From Mycobacterium sp. GA-1285 (GTDB taxonomy: Bacteria > Actinomycetota > Actinomycetes > Mycobacteriales > Mycobacteriaceae): 64,000 nt of DNA. Both the position numbers and the translations under genes were made by a program. This document shows, in pieces, positions 15,681 to 25,676 of the stretch. The stretch spans positions 124,001 through 188,000 of the forward strand of contig NZ_LQIS01000054.1 of NCBI RefSeq assembly GCF_001499905.1, in the 5' to 3' direction. A model generated the notes under the pieces. The model searched no databases. It was not told the DNA's origin and saw only the letters and a list, made by a program, of their open reading frames with translations. Each line of letters begins with the position of its first letter. Within the stretch, counting starts at the first letter, position 1.

Positions 15681-16811
15681 CACCCAGTCGATGCACGCGG
15701 TCAGCGCGCTGACGTCCTCGGGGTCCACGGCGGGAAACATTCCCACCCGCAGCTGGTTGCGGCCGAGCTTGCGATAGGGCTCGGTGTCGACGATGCCATT
15801 GGCTCGTAACGTCTTGGCCACCGCGGCGGCATCGACGTCGTCGTTGAAGTCCACGGTCCCGACCACCTGCGACCGCAACGCCGGATCGGCGACGAACGGC
15901 GTCGCGAATTGAGCCGCGTCGGCCCAGCCGTACAACCGTTGCGACGAGTCCGCCGTCCGCTTGACCGCCCAGTCCAGGCCGCCGTTGCCCAACAACCAGT
16001 CCAGCTGCTCGGCGAACAGGATCAAGGTGCCGATCGCCGGGGTGTTGTACGTCTGGTTCTTGAGGCTGTTCTCGATCGCGATCGGCAGCGACAAGAACTC
16101 GGGAACCCAGCGACCCGCGCCGGCGATCGCCTCGACACGGGCGAGTGCCGCCGGTGACATGATCGCCACCCACAGTCCTCCGTCGCTGGCGAAGTTCTTC
16201 TGCGGAGCGAAGTAGTAGACATCCGATTCGGTGATGTCGACCGGCAGACCACCCGCGGCCGACGTGGCGTCGATCGCGATCAGCGCATCACCCGATCCGT
16301 CCGGGCGCCGCACGGGCACTGCGACGCCGGTCGAGGTCTCGTTGTGCGCCCAGCCGATCAGGTCCACCGAGGGATCCGACGAAGGCTCCGGTGCGCTGCC
16401 CGGGTCGGCCTTGACGACGACGGGGTCGCCGACGAACGGGTTCTTGGCGACGGCCGACGCGAATTTCGCGCTGAACTCGCCGTAGGTCAGGTGCAGCGAC
16501 CGCTTCTCGATCAGGCCGAACGCGGCCGCATCCCAGAACGCGGTGGTGCCGCCGTTGCCGAGGATCACCTCGTAGCCGTCGGGCAGCGAGAACAGCTGAC
16601 GCAAGCCGTCGCGAACCCGGCCGACCAGGTTCTTGACCGGCGCCTGGCGGTGCGAGGTTCCGAACAGGTCACCCGCCGCAGCGAGCGCCGCCAGCTGTTC
16701 GGGCCGAACCTTGGAGGGCCCGCAGCCGAAGCGGCCGTCACGCGGTTTCAGTTCGGCGGGAATCGTCAGGGCCGATGAGCCGCTCGGGCGAAGAGCATCT
16801 GGCTGGGGCAT
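15666..16811 (-). CDS. serC: Phosphoserine aminotransferase SerC
   Basis: A 381-residue PLP enzyme converting 3-phosphohydroxypyruvate and glutamate to phosphoserine, the second step of serine biosynthesis. The PLP-binding Lys205 lies in YYFAPQKNFASDGG. IAIDATSAAGGLPVDIT contains the Asp that contacts the cofactor, and the glycine-rich ILGNGGTTAFWD loop is present. ATG 16811 (MPQPDALRPS) is chosen for family length; the frame is open for another 131 codons upstream. It is divergent from the CAP gene. Its stop codon lies within the hairpin repeat array. Matches Rv0884c. Confidence 0.95.
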   Translation of the reverse strand: MPQPDALRPSGSSALTIPAELKPRDGRFGCGPSKVRPEQLAALAAAGDLFGTSHRQAPVKNLVGRVRDGLRQLFSLPDGYEVILGNGGTTAFWDAAAFGLIEKRSLHLTYGEFSAKFASAVAKNPFVGDPVVVKADPGSAPEPSSDPSVDLIGWAHNETSTGVAVPVRRPDGSGDALIAIDATSAAGGLPVDITESDVYYFAPQKNFASDGGLWVAIMSPAALARVEAIAGAGRWVPEFLSLPIAIENSLKNQTYNTPAIGTLILFAEQLDWLLGNGGLDWAVKRTADSSQRLYGWADAAQFATPFVADPALRSQVVGTVDFNDDVDAAAVAKTLRANGIVDTEPYRKLGRNQLRVGMFPAVDPEDVSALTACIDWVVERL

Positions 16812-16964
16812 GCGGTCAACAGTAGTGACCGCGCCGACCCTTCTGGCGCCGCGGGGAGGGTTGCCAAGAGAACTCTGAAAAAGTGGGTAAACGGCCGATA
16901 TAGAGACCTCGTCGTGTCCATACTGTGACCTGTCGGGGACTGAAGCTCGAGCCCAGGGGGGCGC

Positions 16965-17453
16965 GTGAACAGTCGCAGAACAAGCTCGGCCCTGATACCT
17001 CTGTGTGCGGCGACTCTGGCGGCAGTCGCCCCCATCACCGCCGGCCCGGCCCACGCCGATAGCGCCGACGACGGCGCACTGCTGAACGAGATCAACGCCA
17101 CCCGCGCGGCGAACGGCTGCGGCCCCGTGGCGGCTAATCCGCAGCTCAACGCTGCCGCTGCCCGGCAGGCCAACGACATGCTGGCCAACAACGTGCGAAG
17201 CCACACCGGGTCGGACGGCTCATCGGTCGGCCAGCGCATCGACGCCGCCGGCTACACGACGTACTCCAACGTCGGCGAGATCATCTTCTGGAGCACCGGG
17301 GTGAGTGCGGTCCCCGCCGCGGCGGTCGACTGGTGGATGAACAGCCCAGGCCACCGCGCGATCATCACCGACTGCGGCATGACCGAGGCCGGTGTCGCGG
17401 TCGTGCGTAACGGCGCCAGGGCCGCCGCGGTCGGCGAGTTCGGCAGCAAATAG
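16965..17453 (+). CDS. Secreted CAP-domain (SCP/PR-1) protein
   Basis: A 162-residue protein with a signal peptide (residues 1-31, ending GPAHA before DSADD), followed by a CAP superfamily domain. LLNEINATRAANGCGPVAAN, AARQANDMLANNVRSHTGSD (containing the conserved His), SNVGEIIFWSTG and WWMNSPGHRAIITDC (second conserved His) are the family motifs. Two cysteines may form a disulfide. GTG 16965 has a strong GGGGGG purine site upstream. Bacterial CAP proteins of this type are extracellular and of largely unknown function. Confidence 0.9.
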   Translation: MNSRRTSSALIPLCAATLAAVAPITAGPAHADSADDGALLNEINATRAANGCGPVAANPQLNAAAARQANDMLANNVRSHTGSDGSSVGQRIDAAGYTTYSNVGEIIFWSTGVSAVPAAAVDWWMNSPGHRAIITDCGMTEAGVAVVRNGARAAAVGEFGSK

Positions 17454-17463
17454 CGAATTCTCC

Positions 17464-17481
17464 CGCACCCCTTCGGGTGTG
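17464..17481 (+). terminator. Small UUCG-type hairpin after the CAP gene
   Basis: CACCC-CTTC-GGGTG forms a compact hairpin about 10 nt after the stop of the CAP gene. There is no T-tract, as is usual in mycobacteria, so a terminator role is only suggested. Confidence 0.4.
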
Positions 17482-17511
17482 ACGTCCATCACATCGAACC
17501 CTAATCGAGCC

Positions 17512-17538
17512 GGTGTGACACATCTCCCGTCGGGGTAT
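17512..17538 (+). promoter_or_regulatory. Possible SigF-type promoter upstream of the AurF-like gene
   Basis: GGTGT at 17512-17516 and GGGTAT at 17533-17538 are separated by 16 nt. The mycobacterial SigF consensus is close to GGTTT-N15-17-GGGTAT, so the match has one mismatch in the -35. It lies about 75 bp before the start codon. Suggestive only. Confidence 0.3.
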
Positions 17539-17614
17539 GTTCAGTACGTAGTACCTCCGGTACCGTTGCTGGACATCAGAGGCGCGAATGTAAACCTCAT
17601 AGGGGAGGCTGAAA

Positions 17615-18631
17615 ATGGCGCGGACTCGAATGGTCAGGCGATGGCGTCGCAACATGGACGTCAGCGACGACGCCGAGTATGTCGACACGCTCACCACACT
17701 GTCCGAGGGTTCGGTGCGGCGGAATTTCAATCCGTACACCGACATCGACTGGGATTCCCCGGAATTCGCGGTCACCGAGAACGACCCGCGCTGGGTGCTG
17801 CCGGCCACCGACCCGCTCGGCGGACATCCCTGGTATCAGGCCCAGCCGCTGGAGCGGCAGATCGAGATCGGGATGTGGCGGCAGGCCAACGTCGCGAAGG
17901 TCGGCCTGCAGTTCGAGATCATCCTGATCCGCGGCCTGACGAACTACGCGTTCTGGGTGCCCAACGGTTCCCCCGAATACCGCTACTGCCTGCACGAGTC
18001 GGTCGAAGAGTGCAACCACACGATGATGTTCCAGGAGATGGTGAACCGCATCGGCGCGGACGTGCCGGGCATGCCGCGGATGCTGCGGTGGCTGTCGCCG
18101 TTCATTCCGTTGGTCGCGGGGCCGCTGCCGATTCCGTTCTTCTTCGGCGTGCTCGCCGGCGAAGAGCCGATCGACCACACGCAGAAGAACGTGCTGCGCG
18201 AGGGTAAGGAGCTGCACCCGATCATGGAGCGGATAATGGCCATTCACGTTGCCGAGGAAGCCCGCCACATCTCCTTCGCCCACGAATATCTGCGCAAGCG
18301 TCTGCCGTATCTGAACCGCTGGCAGCGGTTCTGGCTGTCGTGGAACGTGCCGATCATCATGCGGGTGCTGTGCCAGGCGATCATCGTGCCGCCGAAGGCG
18401 TTCTGGCGGGAGTTCGACATCCCGCGCTCGGTGCGCAAGGAACTGTTCTTCCGCGCACCCAAGTCGCGGCAGTTCCTGCGCGACATGTTCGGTGACGTCC
18501 GGATGCTTTGCCATGACACCGGTTTGATGAACCCATTCGCGAAACTCGTCTGGCGACTTTGCAAGATCGACGGTCCGCCGAGCCGCTACCGCAGCGAGCC
18601 CGCTCGCCAGCACGTGGTCGCCGCTGCGTAG
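17615..18631 (+). CDS. AurF-type diiron oxygenase (Rv0885-like)
   Basis: A 338-residue protein of the AurF family (p-aminobenzoate N-oxygenase-like non-heme diiron proteins). The two metal-binding helices are visible: CLHESVEECNHTMMFQEM (E..EE..H) and AIHVAEEARHISFAHEYL (H..EEARH). Several hydrophobic helices are typical of the fold. The substrate is unknown in mycobacteria. ATG 17615 follows a purine-rich AGGGGAGG site. The gene is followed after 10 nt by fprB, encoding a ferredoxin plus ferredoxin reductase, which is a plausible electron source for the diiron centre. Same order as Rv0885-Rv0886. Confidence 0.88.
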   Translation: MARTRMVRRWRRNMDVSDDAEYVDTLTTLSEGSVRRNFNPYTDIDWDSPEFAVTENDPRWVLPATDPLGGHPWYQAQPLERQIEIGMWRQANVAKVGLQFEIILIRGLTNYAFWVPNGSPEYRYCLHESVEECNHTMMFQEMVNRIGADVPGMPRMLRWLSPFIPLVAGPLPIPFFFGVLAGEEPIDHTQKNVLREGKELHPIMERIMAIHVAEEARHISFAHEYLRKRLPYLNRWQRFWLSWNVPIIMRVLCQAIIVPPKAFWREFDIPRSVRKELFFRAPKSRQFLRDMFGDVRMLCHDTGLMNPFAKLVWRLCKIDGPPSRYRSEPARQHVVAAA

Positions 18632-18641
18632 GGAAACGCCT

Positions 18642-20318
18642 GTGCCGCATGTGATCACCCAGTCGTGTTGCAGCGACGGGTCCTGCGTCTACGCATGCCC
18701 GGTGAACTGCATCCACCCGACACCCGACGAGCCCGGCTTCGCGACCGCCGAGATGCTCTACATCGACCCCGCGGCGTGCGTCGACTGCGGTGCGTGTGTG
18801 TCGGCATGCCCGGTCGGCGCGATATCGCACGATTCGAAGTTGACGCCCGCACAGCTTCCATTCGTCGAGCTGAACGCCGCGTTCTACCCCGAACCGGACG
18901 GAAAGCTGCCGCCGACGTCGAAGCTGGCGCCGGTCATCGAGGCGCCGGTGATATACCCCCGCGCGGGCGGGCCGCTCATCGTCGCAGTCGTCGGATCCGG
19001 GCCGGCGGCGATGTACGCCGCCGACGAACTGCTCAGCCAACAAGGGGTGCGGGTCAACGTCTTCGAGCGGCTGCCCACGCCATACGGATTGGTGCGCGCC
19101 GGCGTCGCACCCGACCACCAGAGCACCAAACGCGTGACCAAACTGTTCGACCGGGTCGCAGCCCAGCCCGGGTTCACCTTCTACCTCAACGTCGAGGTGG
19201 GATCGGACGTCACACACGACGAGCTGTTCGAACATCACCACGCCGTGCTCTACGCGGTCGGAGCGCCCAACGATCGCCGGCTCCGCATCGCGGGAATGGA
19301 TCTGCCGGGCACGGGCACCGCCACCGAGTTCGTGGCCTGGTACAACGGCCACCCCGAATTCGACTCGCTGCCAGTCGATTTGGGTCACGAGCGGGTGGTC
19401 ATCGTCGGTAACGGCAACGTCGCTCTCGACGTCGCCCGAATCCTCACCACACCGCCGGACGTCCTTGCGGGCACCGACATCTCCGATCACGCGCTCGCTG
19501 CGCTGCGTGACTCCAAGGTGACCGAGGTGGTGGTCGCGGCCCGGCGCGGGCCCGCCGACTCGGCGTTCACGCTGCCCGAGCTCATCGGGCTGACGTCGAC
19601 ATGCAAGGTGGTGCTGTCTCCGGGCGACCACGAATTGGTGGACCGCGACCTGGCCGTCGCCGAGGATCGGTTGACCCGCAACAAGCTGGAGATTCTGAGC
19701 AAGCTCGGGGATACCTCGGCGCCGGTGACGCGGCCGCGTATCCGGCTGGCCTATCGGCTGACGCCGCACCGCGTCGCGGGCGGCGCCCGCGCCGAGGCGA
19801 TGGAGTTCACGGTCACCGGCACCGACGAGGTTCGCCGGGTCGACGCCGGCTTGGTGTTGACCTCGATCGGCTACCGCGGCAAGCCGATTCGCGGTCTGCC
19901 CTTCGACGAGTCCGCGGCGGTCGTGCCGAACGACGGCGGTCGCGTCGTCGACCCGCGGTCGGGTGCACCCGTTCCCGGCAGCTACGTCGCGGGATGGATC
20001 AAGCGTGGGCCGACGGGGTTCATCGGCACCAACAAGTCGTGCGCCGCGCAGACCGTGCACAACCTGGTCGCCGACTACAACGAGGGCAGGTTGCGCGACC
20101 CCGTGCACAAGCCAGCCGCCCTCGACAAACTCGTGCGCAGCAGACAACCCGCCATGGTCGACTCCGCCGGGTGGAAGGCGATCGACGCCGCCGAGGTCGC
20201 CCGCGGCGGCGACGCCCGGCCGCGCGTGAAGTTCACCGCGGTCGCCGACATGCTGACCGCCGCCGCGGACGCCCCGGTGCCGCTCGGCCGGCGCCTACTC
20301 GCCGGCCTGCGCCGGTAA
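18642..20318 (+). CDS. fprB: Ferredoxin--NADP reductase FprB (ferredoxin-fused)
   Basis: A 558-residue fusion. Residues 1-75 are a bacterial ferredoxin with two iron-sulfur motifs (CCSDGSCVYACPVNCI and CVDCGACVSACPVGAI). The rest is an adrenodoxin-reductase-like flavoprotein with FAD motif IVAVVGSGPAAMYAADEL, NADP motif VVIVGNGNVALDVARIL, and the closing GWIKRGPTGFIGTNKSCA. It transfers electrons between NADPH and ferredoxin. Start GTG 18642, 10 nt after the AurF-like stop, so the two are probably one transcript. It is convergent with the glyoxalase gene, with only 5 bp between stops. Confidence 0.94.
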   Translation: MPHVITQSCCSDGSCVYACPVNCIHPTPDEPGFATAEMLYIDPAACVDCGACVSACPVGAISHDSKLTPAQLPFVELNAAFYPEPDGKLPPTSKLAPVIEAPVIYPRAGGPLIVAVVGSGPAAMYAADELLSQQGVRVNVFERLPTPYGLVRAGVAPDHQSTKRVTKLFDRVAAQPGFTFYLNVEVGSDVTHDELFEHHHAVLYAVGAPNDRRLRIAGMDLPGTGTATEFVAWYNGHPEFDSLPVDLGHERVVIVGNGNVALDVARILTTPPDVLAGTDISDHALAALRDSKVTEVVVAARRGPADSAFTLPELIGLTSTCKVVLSPGDHELVDRDLAVAEDRLTRNKLEILSKLGDTSAPVTRPRIRLAYRLTPHRVAGGARAEAMEFTVTGTDEVRRVDAGLVLTSIGYRGKPIRGLPFDESAAVVPNDGGRVVDPRSGAPVPGSYVAGWIKRGPTGFIGTNKSCAAQTVHNLVADYNEGRLRDPVHKPAALDKLVRSRQPAMVDSAGWKAIDAAEVARGGDARPRVKFTAVADMLTAAADAPVPLGRRLLAGLRR

Positions 20319-20323
20319 CACCG

Positions 20324-20776
20324 TCACTGCTGCTGCACCGCCTTCTCGATCTCCTCGGGGCTGACATCGCGCACCGGCTGACCCAGCGACCACAGATGGC
20401 CGAAGGGATCGCGGAGCTCGCCGTAGCGGTCACCCCAGAACATGTCGTCGAGCGGCATCACGACCGTCGCGCCCGCGTCGACCGCCCGCTGGAACTTGGC
20501 GTCGACATCGTCGACCGTCAAGTGGATGGTCACCGGCGAGCCGCCGAGCGCTTCCGGCGTCACCGACTTGCCGTCGTTCATCTCCGGGAAGTCGTCGTTG
20601 AGCATCACCAGCGCCCCGTTGACCCGCAGCGCGGCGTGAAACAGTCTCTTGCCGTCCGGTCCTGGGACCCGGCCGAGTTCCTCGGCGCCGAACGCCTCGA
20701 CGTAGAAGTCGATGGCCGCGGCGCCGTCGCTGACCGTGAGCATGGGGGACACCGCCGGCTGAACTTCGATGGCCAT
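20324..20776 (-). CDS. Glyoxalase/bleomycin-resistance family protein (Rv0887c-like)
   Basis: A 150-residue vicinal-oxygen-chelate protein of the PhnB/YdcE-like group. It contains MAIEVQPAVSPMLTVSDGAA, AIDFYVEAFGAEELGR, HAALRVNGALVMLNDDFPE and the closing MFWGDRYGELRDPFGHLWSL. Metal ligands may be partly lost, so enzymatic activity cannot be inferred. ATG 20776 has GGAGAGC-type purines upstream. The frame continues 46 codons further upstream but without family similarity. It occupies the Rv0887c position. Confidence 0.86.
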   Translation of the reverse strand: MAIEVQPAVSPMLTVSDGAAAIDFYVEAFGAEELGRVPGPDGKRLFHAALRVNGALVMLNDDFPEMNDGKSVTPEALGGSPVTIHLTVDDVDAKFQRAVDAGATVVMPLDDMFWGDRYGELRDPFGHLWSLGQPVRDVSPEEIEKAVQQQ

Positions 20777-20970
20777 GTGGAGAGCTCCTTTCGATTCGAG
20801 TTGCACCCGCGAGCGGGTCGCCAGTACCGACCAGGTGAATGCGCGATAGTCATCGGTACGCCGGCCATGCAACCACCGTCCACCGACAACCCCTAAGAGG
20901 TGGATCGCAAGCATGGGATGAGGGCGATCAACCGCTTAGTGCGCCCAGCCCCCGCCCCCGGGACGCGAAA

Positions 20971-21573
20971 TCAGACGATCGAGAACGACGGCGGCAGAGG
21001 GTCGCGGCCCGTCAACGCCATCAGCACCGTCTCACCGTGCTGCTCGGCCGCGATGCGTGCCGCCAACTCCAACGCCTCCTGCAACACGGAAGACGGCAGG
21101 GTGAACGGAAGACCAACGGCGCGTGCGATATCCAAGCCGTGCACCGCCAGCTCGAACGTCCGCGTCGGCAAGTAGGTCCGCAGCCGGATACCCAGCCCGC
21201 CGAGCACCCGGATGAGCGGATCCTCCACCGTCTCCAGCCGCGCCAGTGTCCGGCTCACCAGGTCGGCGGCGGCCGCTGCCGGATCGTCACCGAGGTCGCG
21301 TCCGGCCTGCCGGCCTCGCTCGGCCACGTCGGCGGGATCCAGGCCCAGCGCCGTCGGGTTGACGCGCGCGTAGTACTCCTGCGGCGTGGCGATATCCGCG
21401 CGGTCGGCGGTCGTCTCGAGGTAGGTGAGCACCGTCGTCAGCGAACGCGACGTATGCCCGACAAGCGAGCGCAGATCCCAGTCGCCCACGCCCGGCCCCG
21501 ACCACGCGTCGGCGGGGATGCGACCGACCAGGTCCGCAAAACTGTGCGCCGCCGAGGCGAACGTCGTCGTCAC
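20971..21573 (-). CDS. Maleylpyruvate isomerase-like mycothiol-dependent (DinB superfamily) protein
   Basis: A 200-residue protein with the N-terminal mycothiol-dependent maleylpyruvate isomerase domain. It shows FADLVGRIPADAWSGPGVGDWDLRSLVGH (the W.GPG..DW.. motif with metal-binding His) and, later, RTYLPTRTFELAVHGLDIARA (the E..H..D motif). These residues form the metal site of DinB/MSH-binding enzymes. Substrate unknown. The GTG start at 21573 overlaps the citA stop (GTGA), so it is cotranscribed with citA. Confidence 0.85.
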   Translation of the reverse strand: MTTTFASAAHSFADLVGRIPADAWSGPGVGDWDLRSLVGHTSRSLTTVLTYLETTADRADIATPQEYYARVNPTALGLDPADVAERGRQAGRDLGDDPAAAAADLVSRTLARLETVEDPLIRVLGGLGIRLRTYLPTRTFELAVHGLDIARAVGLPFTLPSSVLQEALELAARIAAEQHGETVLMALTGRDPLPPSFSIV

Positions 21574-22688
21574 GACCGGACGACTCGGTCCCAGCCCTCA
21601 ACCGACTCGGGGCTGCGCGGCTCGGGCCCCACGTAGATCGCCGACGGACGCACCAACTTGCCCAGGCGCTTCTGCTCGAGGATGTGCGCACACCAGCCGG
21701 CGGTGCGGCCGCAGGTGAACATCGCGGGCATCATCGCGGTCGGCACCTGCGCGAAGTCCAGGATCACCGCCGCCCAGAACTCGACGTTGGTCTCGATGGC
21801 GCGGTCGGGTCGCCGCTCCCGCAACTCCGTGAGGGCGGCCTGCTCGAACGCCGCGGCGACCTCGTATCGCGGCGCCTCCAGCCGCTTGGCCGTCGCGCGC
21901 AGCACCCGGGCCCGCGGATCCTCGGCGCGGTACACCCGATGCCCGAAGCCCATGAGTTTCTCGTTGCGATCGAGGATGTTCTTGACGACCGCGCGGGCGT
22001 CGCCCGTCTTCTCGGCCTCCTCGATCATCGGGATCACCCGAGCCGGGGCGCCGCCGTGCAGCGGTCCGCTCATCGCACCGATCGCCCCGGACAGGGCGGC
22101 CGCGACGTCGGCGCCCGTCGACGCGATCACGCGGGCAGTGAAGGTCGAGGCGTTCATACCGTGCTCGGCGGCGCTGACCCAGTAGGCGTCGATGGCCTCG
22201 ACATGCCGGGGATCCGGATCGCCCTGCCATCGGGTCATGAATCGCTCTGTCACCGTTGAGCATTCGTCGATGGTGCGCTGCGGGACCGCCGGTCGGTAGA
22301 TCCCGCGCGCCGACTGCGCGACATAGGACAGCGCCATCACCGACGCCCGGGCGAGGTGCTCGCGGGCGGTCGCGTCGTCGATGTCGAGCAGCGGGGGATA
22401 ACCCCAGATCGGGGCCAACATCGCCAGACCGGCCTGGACGTCGACGCGCACGTCGCCGCTGTGGATGGGAAGCGGGAACGGTTCGGCAGGCGGCAGACTG
22501 TTTCCGAACCTGCCGTCGACCAGCAGCGCCCACACGTCACCGAAGGTCACCCGCTGGGCGACCAGGTCCTCGATGTCGACGCCGCGGTACCGCAGCGCGC
22601 CGCCGTCCTTGTCGGGTTCGGCGATCTCGGAAGTGAAGGCGACGACGCCTTCGAGGCCGGGTACGAAGTCGTCAGGCACCGCGCTCAT
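21570..22688 (-). CDS. citA: Citrate synthase family protein CitA (second citrate/methylcitrate synthase)
   Basis: A 372-residue citrate-synthase-fold protein, shorter than GltA2 at 24294. His211 (SGPLHGGAP) and His250 (MGFGHRVYR) match the two catalytic histidines. The third catalytic position, Asp in GltA2 (NVDFY), is Glu303 here (NVEFW). The substrate-binding region YVAQSARGIYRP and AEHGMNASTF are conserved. The start is ATG 22688, 83 bp from the divergent pdxH. Ortholog of Rv0889c by position. It may act in the TCA or methylcitrate cycle; substrate preference cannot be read from sequence. Confidence 0.93.
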   Translation of the reverse strand: MSAVPDDFVPGLEGVVAFTSEIAEPDKDGGALRYRGVDIEDLVAQRVTFGDVWALLVDGRFGNSLPPAEPFPLPIHSGDVRVDVQAGLAMLAPIWGYPPLLDIDDATAREHLARASVMALSYVAQSARGIYRPAVPQRTIDECSTVTERFMTRWQGDPDPRHVEAIDAYWVSAAEHGMNASTFTARVIASTGADVAAALSGAIGAMSGPLHGGAPARVIPMIEEAEKTGDARAVVKNILDRNEKLMGFGHRVYRAEDPRARVLRATAKRLEAPRYEVAAAFEQAALTELRERRPDRAIETNVEFWAAVILDFAQVPTAMMPAMFTCGRTAGWCAHILEQKRLGKLVRPSAIYVGPEPRSPESVEGWDRVVRS

Positions 22689-22771
22689 GGCCAGATTCTC
22701 GCACCTGCCGGACGGCGCTCATCTGGCGGTTGCCGGCACGACGGCAGCCGTTGTGGGCGTAGCGTTGTCGC

Positions 22772-23434
22772 GTGGCGGAGGTAGGCCCGGAACGCTTGGC
22801 GAGGATGCGCGTGGAATACGGCTCGGTGGAAAAGGACGGCAGTCCCGATCTGGACGTCGATTGGCTGGCCGACGGCTGGGTTACGTTGCTGCGCAAGTGG
22901 TTAGCCGATGCCGAGCGCGCCGGTGTCGCCGAACCCAACGCGATGGTCGTCGCCACGGTCGACACACTCGGACGGCCCGTCACCCGGTCGGTGTTATGCA
23001 AGAGCGTCGACGACACGGGCATCACGTTCTACACCAACTACGACTCCGACAAGGGCGATCAATTGGCGGCGACGCCGTACGCGTCGGCCACCTTTCCCTG
23101 GTACCTGATCGGGCGCCAGGTCCACGTCCGCGGTTCGGTGACGAAGGTGTCGGCGCAGGAGACGGCCGAGTATTGGTCGAAGCGGCCGCGGGGGTCGCAG
23201 TTGGGCGCCTGGGCGTCGTACCAGTCGAAGCCGATCGCCTCCCGCGCGGCGCTGCTGCAGCAATTGGCCGAGGTGACGCAGCGGTTCGAAGGTCACGACA
23301 CGGTGCCTGTGCCGCCGAACTGGGGTGGCTATCTGATCGCCGCGGAGATCGTCGAGTTCTGGCAGGGCCGGGAGAACAGGGTGCACAACAGGATTCGCGT
23401 TCAGGACGGTCGCATCGAGCGCCTCCAGCCCTAG
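22772..23434 (+). CDS. pdxH: Pyridoxamine 5'-phosphate oxidase PdxH
   Basis: A 220-residue FMN enzyme that oxidises pyridoxamine or pyridoxine 5'-phosphate to PLP. Motifs include AMVVATVDTLGRPVTRSVLC (FMN-binding), FYTNYDSDKGDQL, WYLIGRQVHVRGSV, YWSKRPRGSQLGAWAS and the C-terminal FWQGRENRVHNRI plus ERLQP. Length is the usual one. The start is GTG 22772 and it is divergent from citA. The PLP product serves enzymes such as SerC. Confidence 0.95.
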   Translation: MAEVGPERLARMRVEYGSVEKDGSPDLDVDWLADGWVTLLRKWLADAERAGVAEPNAMVVATVDTLGRPVTRSVLCKSVDDTGITFYTNYDSDKGDQLAATPYASATFPWYLIGRQVHVRGSVTKVSAQETAEYWSKRPRGSQLGAWASYQSKPIASRAALLQQLAEVTQRFEGHDTVPVPPNWGGYLIAAEIVEFWQGRENRVHNRIRVQDGRIERLQP

Positions 23435-23546
23435 GCGCCGGAGTTCGCCACCGCGATACACCGATCCGAAACGCTGACGTTGTTCGTGTTCGCGAAGCCG
23501 GCGATTTCTTAGCTCCTTCATAGGTTCGGCGGTTAGGATCACCTTC

Positions 23547-24197
23547 GTGCCTGACGGTAGGGGGGCGCAGACCCTCGGGCTGCGCGAGCGCAAGAAGCAG
23601 CGCACGCGTGCGACTCTCATCGACGCCGCCGTGGAACTGTGTCACGAACAGGGTTTCGACAACACCACCGTGGACCAGATCGCCGCGGTGGCCGACGTGT
23701 CACCGCGGACTTTCAGCCGCTACTTCCCGACCAAGGACTCCATCGCGCTGGCCCTGGTCGACGAAATCGTCGACGAAGTCGCTACCGAACTGATCCGCCA
23801 ACCCGCCGAGCTCAATCACTTGGAGGCGATTCTGCGCGCCTACGTCGCGATGGGCGAGGCGGCCAAGCGTGCCGGACCCGAGGACCTGCGAGCCGAGCGG
23901 GTGCTGTGCATCGCCCGGATCGTCTTGTCGTCGCCGACGCTGCGACAGGTCAGCGTCGAATTTCGGGGCAACACGCTCGAGCGTGCGCTCGCCAGGCGCA
24001 TGGGGCTCGATCTGACCGACCGTCGGGTCAAGCTGGCCTCGGCGACGTGGAGTGCGGTGCTCATGACGGCGCTGACCGACGTCGTGCCGGTCAACAGCGA
24101 TTGGTCACAGGTGTCCCTCGACGACCTGATCGATCGCTTGGAGACGGTCTTTGCGGAGTTCACCGGCTTGTTGGGTAATCTGCGGCAGCCCGTCTGA
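23547..24197 (+). CDS. TetR family transcriptional regulator
   Basis: A 216-residue regulator. Residues about 12-60 form the TetR helix-turn-helix (RERKKQRTRATLIDAAVELC ... TTVDQIAAVADVSPRTFSRYFPTKD), followed by an all-helical ligand/dimer domain. It lies between pdxH and gltA2 on the same strand, 97 bp before gltA2; control of gltA2 is possible but not shown. Start GTG 23547 follows a GGATC-rich stretch without a clear ribosome site. Confidence 0.88.
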   Translation: MPDGRGAQTLGLRERKKQRTRATLIDAAVELCHEQGFDNTTVDQIAAVADVSPRTFSRYFPTKDSIALALVDEIVDEVATELIRQPAELNHLEAILRAYVAMGEAAKRAGPEDLRAERVLCIARIVLSSPTLRQVSVEFRGNTLERALARRMGLDLTDRRVKLASATWSAVLMTALTDVVPVNSDWSQVSLDDLIDRLETVFAEFTGLLGNLRQPV

Positions 24198-24293
24198 ACA
24201 ACTGACCGCCCCCGGCGGGGCACGCGTGCAGGAATGGGACTACCTTTTGTAGAGCAATGTCCGAATACTCCCAGCAGCGACGAAGGGAACCTC

Positions 24294-25601
<1,308 letters not shown>

Positions 25602-25610
25602 CCTCCTTTT

Positions 25611-25643
25611 CGCCGAACGTGGATTACCCGCACACGTTCGGCG
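25611..25643. terminator. Inverted repeat after gltA2
   Basis: CGCCGAACGTG (25611-25621) pairs perfectly with CACGTTCGGCG (25633-25643) around an 11-nt loop, starting 9 nt after the gltA2 stop. It is a likely terminator or 3'-end stabiliser, without a following T-tract. Its outer half (CGCCGAA) resembles the GAAACTGAA palindromes, but the inner part differs. Confidence 0.6.
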
Positions 25644-25676
25644 CTCGAAGCGTGGCGTAACCCCACACTCGGCGTC

